Part shown: piece by piece, positions 4,346 through 6,057 of the stretch
How positions within the stretch are numbered: position 1 is the first letter of the stretch
How the letters are laid out: each line of letters starts with the position of its first letter
From: JAFKKF01 sp038323025
GTDB taxonomy: Bacteria > Pseudomonadota > Alphaproteobacteria > Rhizobiales > Kaistiaceae
Direction: 5' to 3'
Assembly (NCBI GenBank): GCA_038323025.1
Contig: JBBQGL010000189.1
Coordinates: forward strand, 1-6,057
DNA length: 6,057 nucleotides
Position numbers and translations under genes: made by a program
The notes under the pieces: model-generated
Database searches by the model: none
What the model was told of the DNA's origin: nothing
What the model saw: only the letters and a program-made list of their open reading frames with translations

Positions 4346-6057
4346 CTACTTCACCACCGGTCCCTGTTCCGGCTGGCCGCAGCCGCCGCATCCGCCATAG
4401 TCGATCTGATTGTCGATCACCGGTGCCTGCGCCGCCGGTGCGGGCGTCGGAAACGGCCTGAAGCCGCGCGTGCCACTCCACCGGCCGGTCAAGAGGTTCT
4501 GCGGCGTATTGACCGGATAAACGCCGACCTGATAGCCGCCGTCGATGTGGGTCCCGTCACCCGACATCGCGAAGGCGCCATTGCCTGCGTAGCCGCCGTC
4601 CTCCCCCCAGTTGAAATTGAAGACATTGCCATTGGCGCCTCCGCTCATGGCGCCATGCAAGCCGGCTTGATCGATGAATGTCGCCGTGACCCCATCGTCG
4701 TGCTGACTAATGGTGATGTGATAGTTCCAGCCCTTGTCGCTGGTGACGTGCCATTCGCCGGAGAAGTCGGCGATCTGGGGCGGCGGCGGCCGCTGGGCCT
4801 GCGGCTGTGGTGCCGGCGCTTCGTCGACCGGCTGCGGCGCCGGCTGTTGTGCCACGGCAAAGTCGAAGTCGAGGTACTTCCGCGACACAGTCGCGTGCGG
4901 ATTGACGTTGGCGATCAGGCACCAGCTCTGGTCGCAAGCGAGGCAGGAGACCAGCGTTCCCCCTTGGAGGGCGGGCCTCAGTGCAGTGCCGCCCTTGCCA
5001 TCACGCACCGTCACGTCCTGCGTGGCGACGGCTTCCGGGCCCGGGCACGCACCGCGCGGGAGCTTCACGATCGGCGCTTGGGCAACCGGAGGCGACTCTG
5101 CGGCGGGTGGCGACGCTGCCGGCGGGGGCGTCTGTACCGCTAGCGGTACGGCGCGCACCGCCGTCCAGGTGCCCAGCGCCTTGTCGGAAGTGTGCAGGAT
5201 GCCGGAGATGCGCTGGCCGTTCGGATACAGATAGAAAGCGCCGATCCCCCTCGACGACTGCTCGTCCCACTTGAAGGAGAGCACGTCCGTCTGGCTATTC
5301 CGGCGGATTGGTGTCCCGCTCAGCCCGCCTTGGGTAAAGCCGTCACTATAGGTGGCCGTGATCGAGGCGCCGTCGGCCTCCAGCTCGATCGGGAAGCTGA
5401 CGCTGCCGCGCGTCACCATCCATGTCCCCGCAAAGTTGCCGGGATCGGGCGTGCCGGTGAAGACATCTTTCCGGTAGCCGTCCCACGAGCCGTTCGCTGA
5501 TGCCGGGGTTGGCGCCTTCTCGCCCAGCGTCCACATGCCGGAGAACGCTGCGTGATCGCCAGCAAGCGAGAATCGCAGCGAGCCGGTGGCGCCGGCCTGC
5601 GTCCAGTGAGCGTAGAGGTCGGTGCCGACCACAACTCCGTCGCTGATTGTGCCGGAATCGTATGTGCCGCTGACGTGGCCGGCGGCGTCCTGCGTGAACC
5701 TGATGGTATACGCGACGCCATTCTGAACCGTCGTCATCCATTGCCCGGCAAAGCTGACGCCCGCCCCCGGCCGCGGCACGGCGGGGATCGCCGAGACCAC
5801 CGGCGCCGCCGCCGCGGCGGGTGGGTGCTTGGGTAGCCATCCAAGATCGTTGCTGGCACGGGCGACGCCAAGGCCACCTTTGTCGGGGAGGTTGTTGACC
5901 AGGCTCATGGCCTCAGCGAGCTTGGGGTCGCCGTAGCGCTTGATGGCGGCGAAGGCGAGCGCCTGGCAGTCCTGCACGTTGGCGTTCATGCAATTGCTGA
6001 CCGAGGTCGCGACCTTCTGCACATCCTCGATCCTGGCCAACGGCAGACCCACGGTCT
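4346..6057 (-). CDS. Large multidomain protein with three FxGxW beta-domains and an SH3-like domain; N-terminus outside the window
   Basis: The frame is open from the window edge to the TAG at 4346-4348. A GTG at 6050-6052 is the first possible start but no stop precedes it, so the N-terminus is probably missing. Counting from that GTG, residues 6-56 are helical with two Cys (NCMNANVQDC). Residues 75-99 are an Ala/Pro linker. Residues 101-194 and 207-300 are two beta-rich domains opening FAGQW and FAGTW and closing GSWDGYR and GTWTAVR. Residues 303-335 are Pro/Ala-rich. Residues about 340-396 look like a bacterial SH3 domain (ATQDVTVRDGKGG, GTLVSC, DQSWCLI, RKYLDF), with several Cys. Residues 401-428 are Pro/Gln-rich. 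Residues 430-529 are a third beta-domain (FSGEW to GRWSGTR). A tail with CGGCG ends the protein. The architecture suggests an envelope or secreted binding protein; no catalytic motif is seen and the function is unknown. Confidence 0.78.
   Translation of the reverse strand, partial: TVGLPLARIEDVQKVATSVSNCMNANVQDCQALAFAAIKRYGDPKLAEAMSLVNNLPDKGGLGVARASNDLGWLPKHPPAAAAAPVVSAIPAVPRPGAGVSFAGQWMTTVQNGVAYTIRFTQDAAGHVSGTYDSGTISDGVVVGTDLYAHWTQAGATGSLRFSLAGDHAAFSGMWTLGEKAPTPASANGSWDGYRKDVFTGTPDPGNFAGTWMVTRGSVSFPIELEADGASITATYSDGFTQGGLSGTPIRRNSQTDVLSFKWDEQSSRGIGAFYLYPNGQRISGILHTSDKALGTWTAVRAVPLAVQTPPPAASPPAAESPPVAQAPIVKLPRGACPGPEAVATQDVTVRDGKGGTALRPALQGGTLVSCLACDQSWCLIANVNPHATVSRKYLDFDFAVAQQPAPQPVDEAPAPQPQAQRPPPPQIADFSGEWHVTSDKGWNYHITISQHDDGVTATFIDQAGLHGAMSGGANGNVFNFNWGEDGGYAGNGAFAMSGDGTHIDGGYQVGVYPVNTPQNLLTGRWSGTRGFRPFPTPAPAAQAPVIDNQIDYGGCGGCGQPEQGPVVK

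Noticed and set aside
4547..5143. Plus-strand 198-residue frame
   Set aside because: It is antisense to the multidomain gene, where beta-domain 3 and the SH3-like domain are recognisable; its own translation is Arg-rich without domain features.
6050..6052. GTG as the true start of the multidomain protein
   Set aside because: No in-frame stop lies between it and the window edge, no ribosome site can be seen, and the protein would lack any signal peptide; a start outside the window is more likely.
1..6057. Mobile elements, tRNA/rRNA genes, CRISPR arrays, toxin-antitoxin pairs
   Set aside because: None is visible. The RHH protein was considered as an antitoxin, but it is too long and its neighbour is a hydrolase with a full catalytic triad, not a toxin.

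Overview
The window is GC-rich, with closely packed genes and strong G/C preference at third codon positions. It looks like bacterial chromosome from a polyhydroxyalkanoate-using proteobacterium, most likely an alphaproteobacterium. The clues are the RHH regulator/PHB-depolymerase gene pair, the two-domain UspA-type protein, the Sel1 repeats and a CTTGAC / CTACAT promoter. No rRNA, tRNA, transposase, CRISPR array or phage gene is visible, so the taxonomic call is an inference from gene style only.

Layout. (1) Positions 1-666, plus strand: the 3' part of a universal stress protein gene, cut by the window edge. (2) Positions 678-1518, minus strand: a Sel1-repeat protein gene whose 3' end overlaps by 11 bp a small putative zinc-finger protein gene; this unit converges on the usp gene. 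(3) About 1519-1701: a divergent control region with a plausible promoter and a perfect 6+4+6 inverted repeat just before the next gene. (4) Positions 1702-3407, plus strand: a ribbon-helix-helix (CopG-like) regulator followed 35 bp later by a PHB-depolymerase-family esterase with a complete Ser-Asp-His triad and no obvious export signal. (5) Positions 3500-4225, plus strand: a secreted or membrane-anchored protein with a Gly/Pro/Ser-rich linker and one C-terminal beta-rich domain beginning F-A-G-x-W. (6) Positions 4346-6057, minus strand, convergent: a large protein, incomplete at its N-terminus, with three diverged copies of the same beta-rich domain, an SH3-like domain and a CGGCG tail.

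How the parts may fit. The regulator and esterase look like one operon, probably autoregulated through the palindrome, with a likely role in intracellular PHB or other ester turnover. The two convergent genes share a domain (four copies in total) that I cannot assign to a named family, and they are the least explained part of the window. They could act together at the cell envelope, but that is inference. A GC-rich 8-bp hairpin lies between them.
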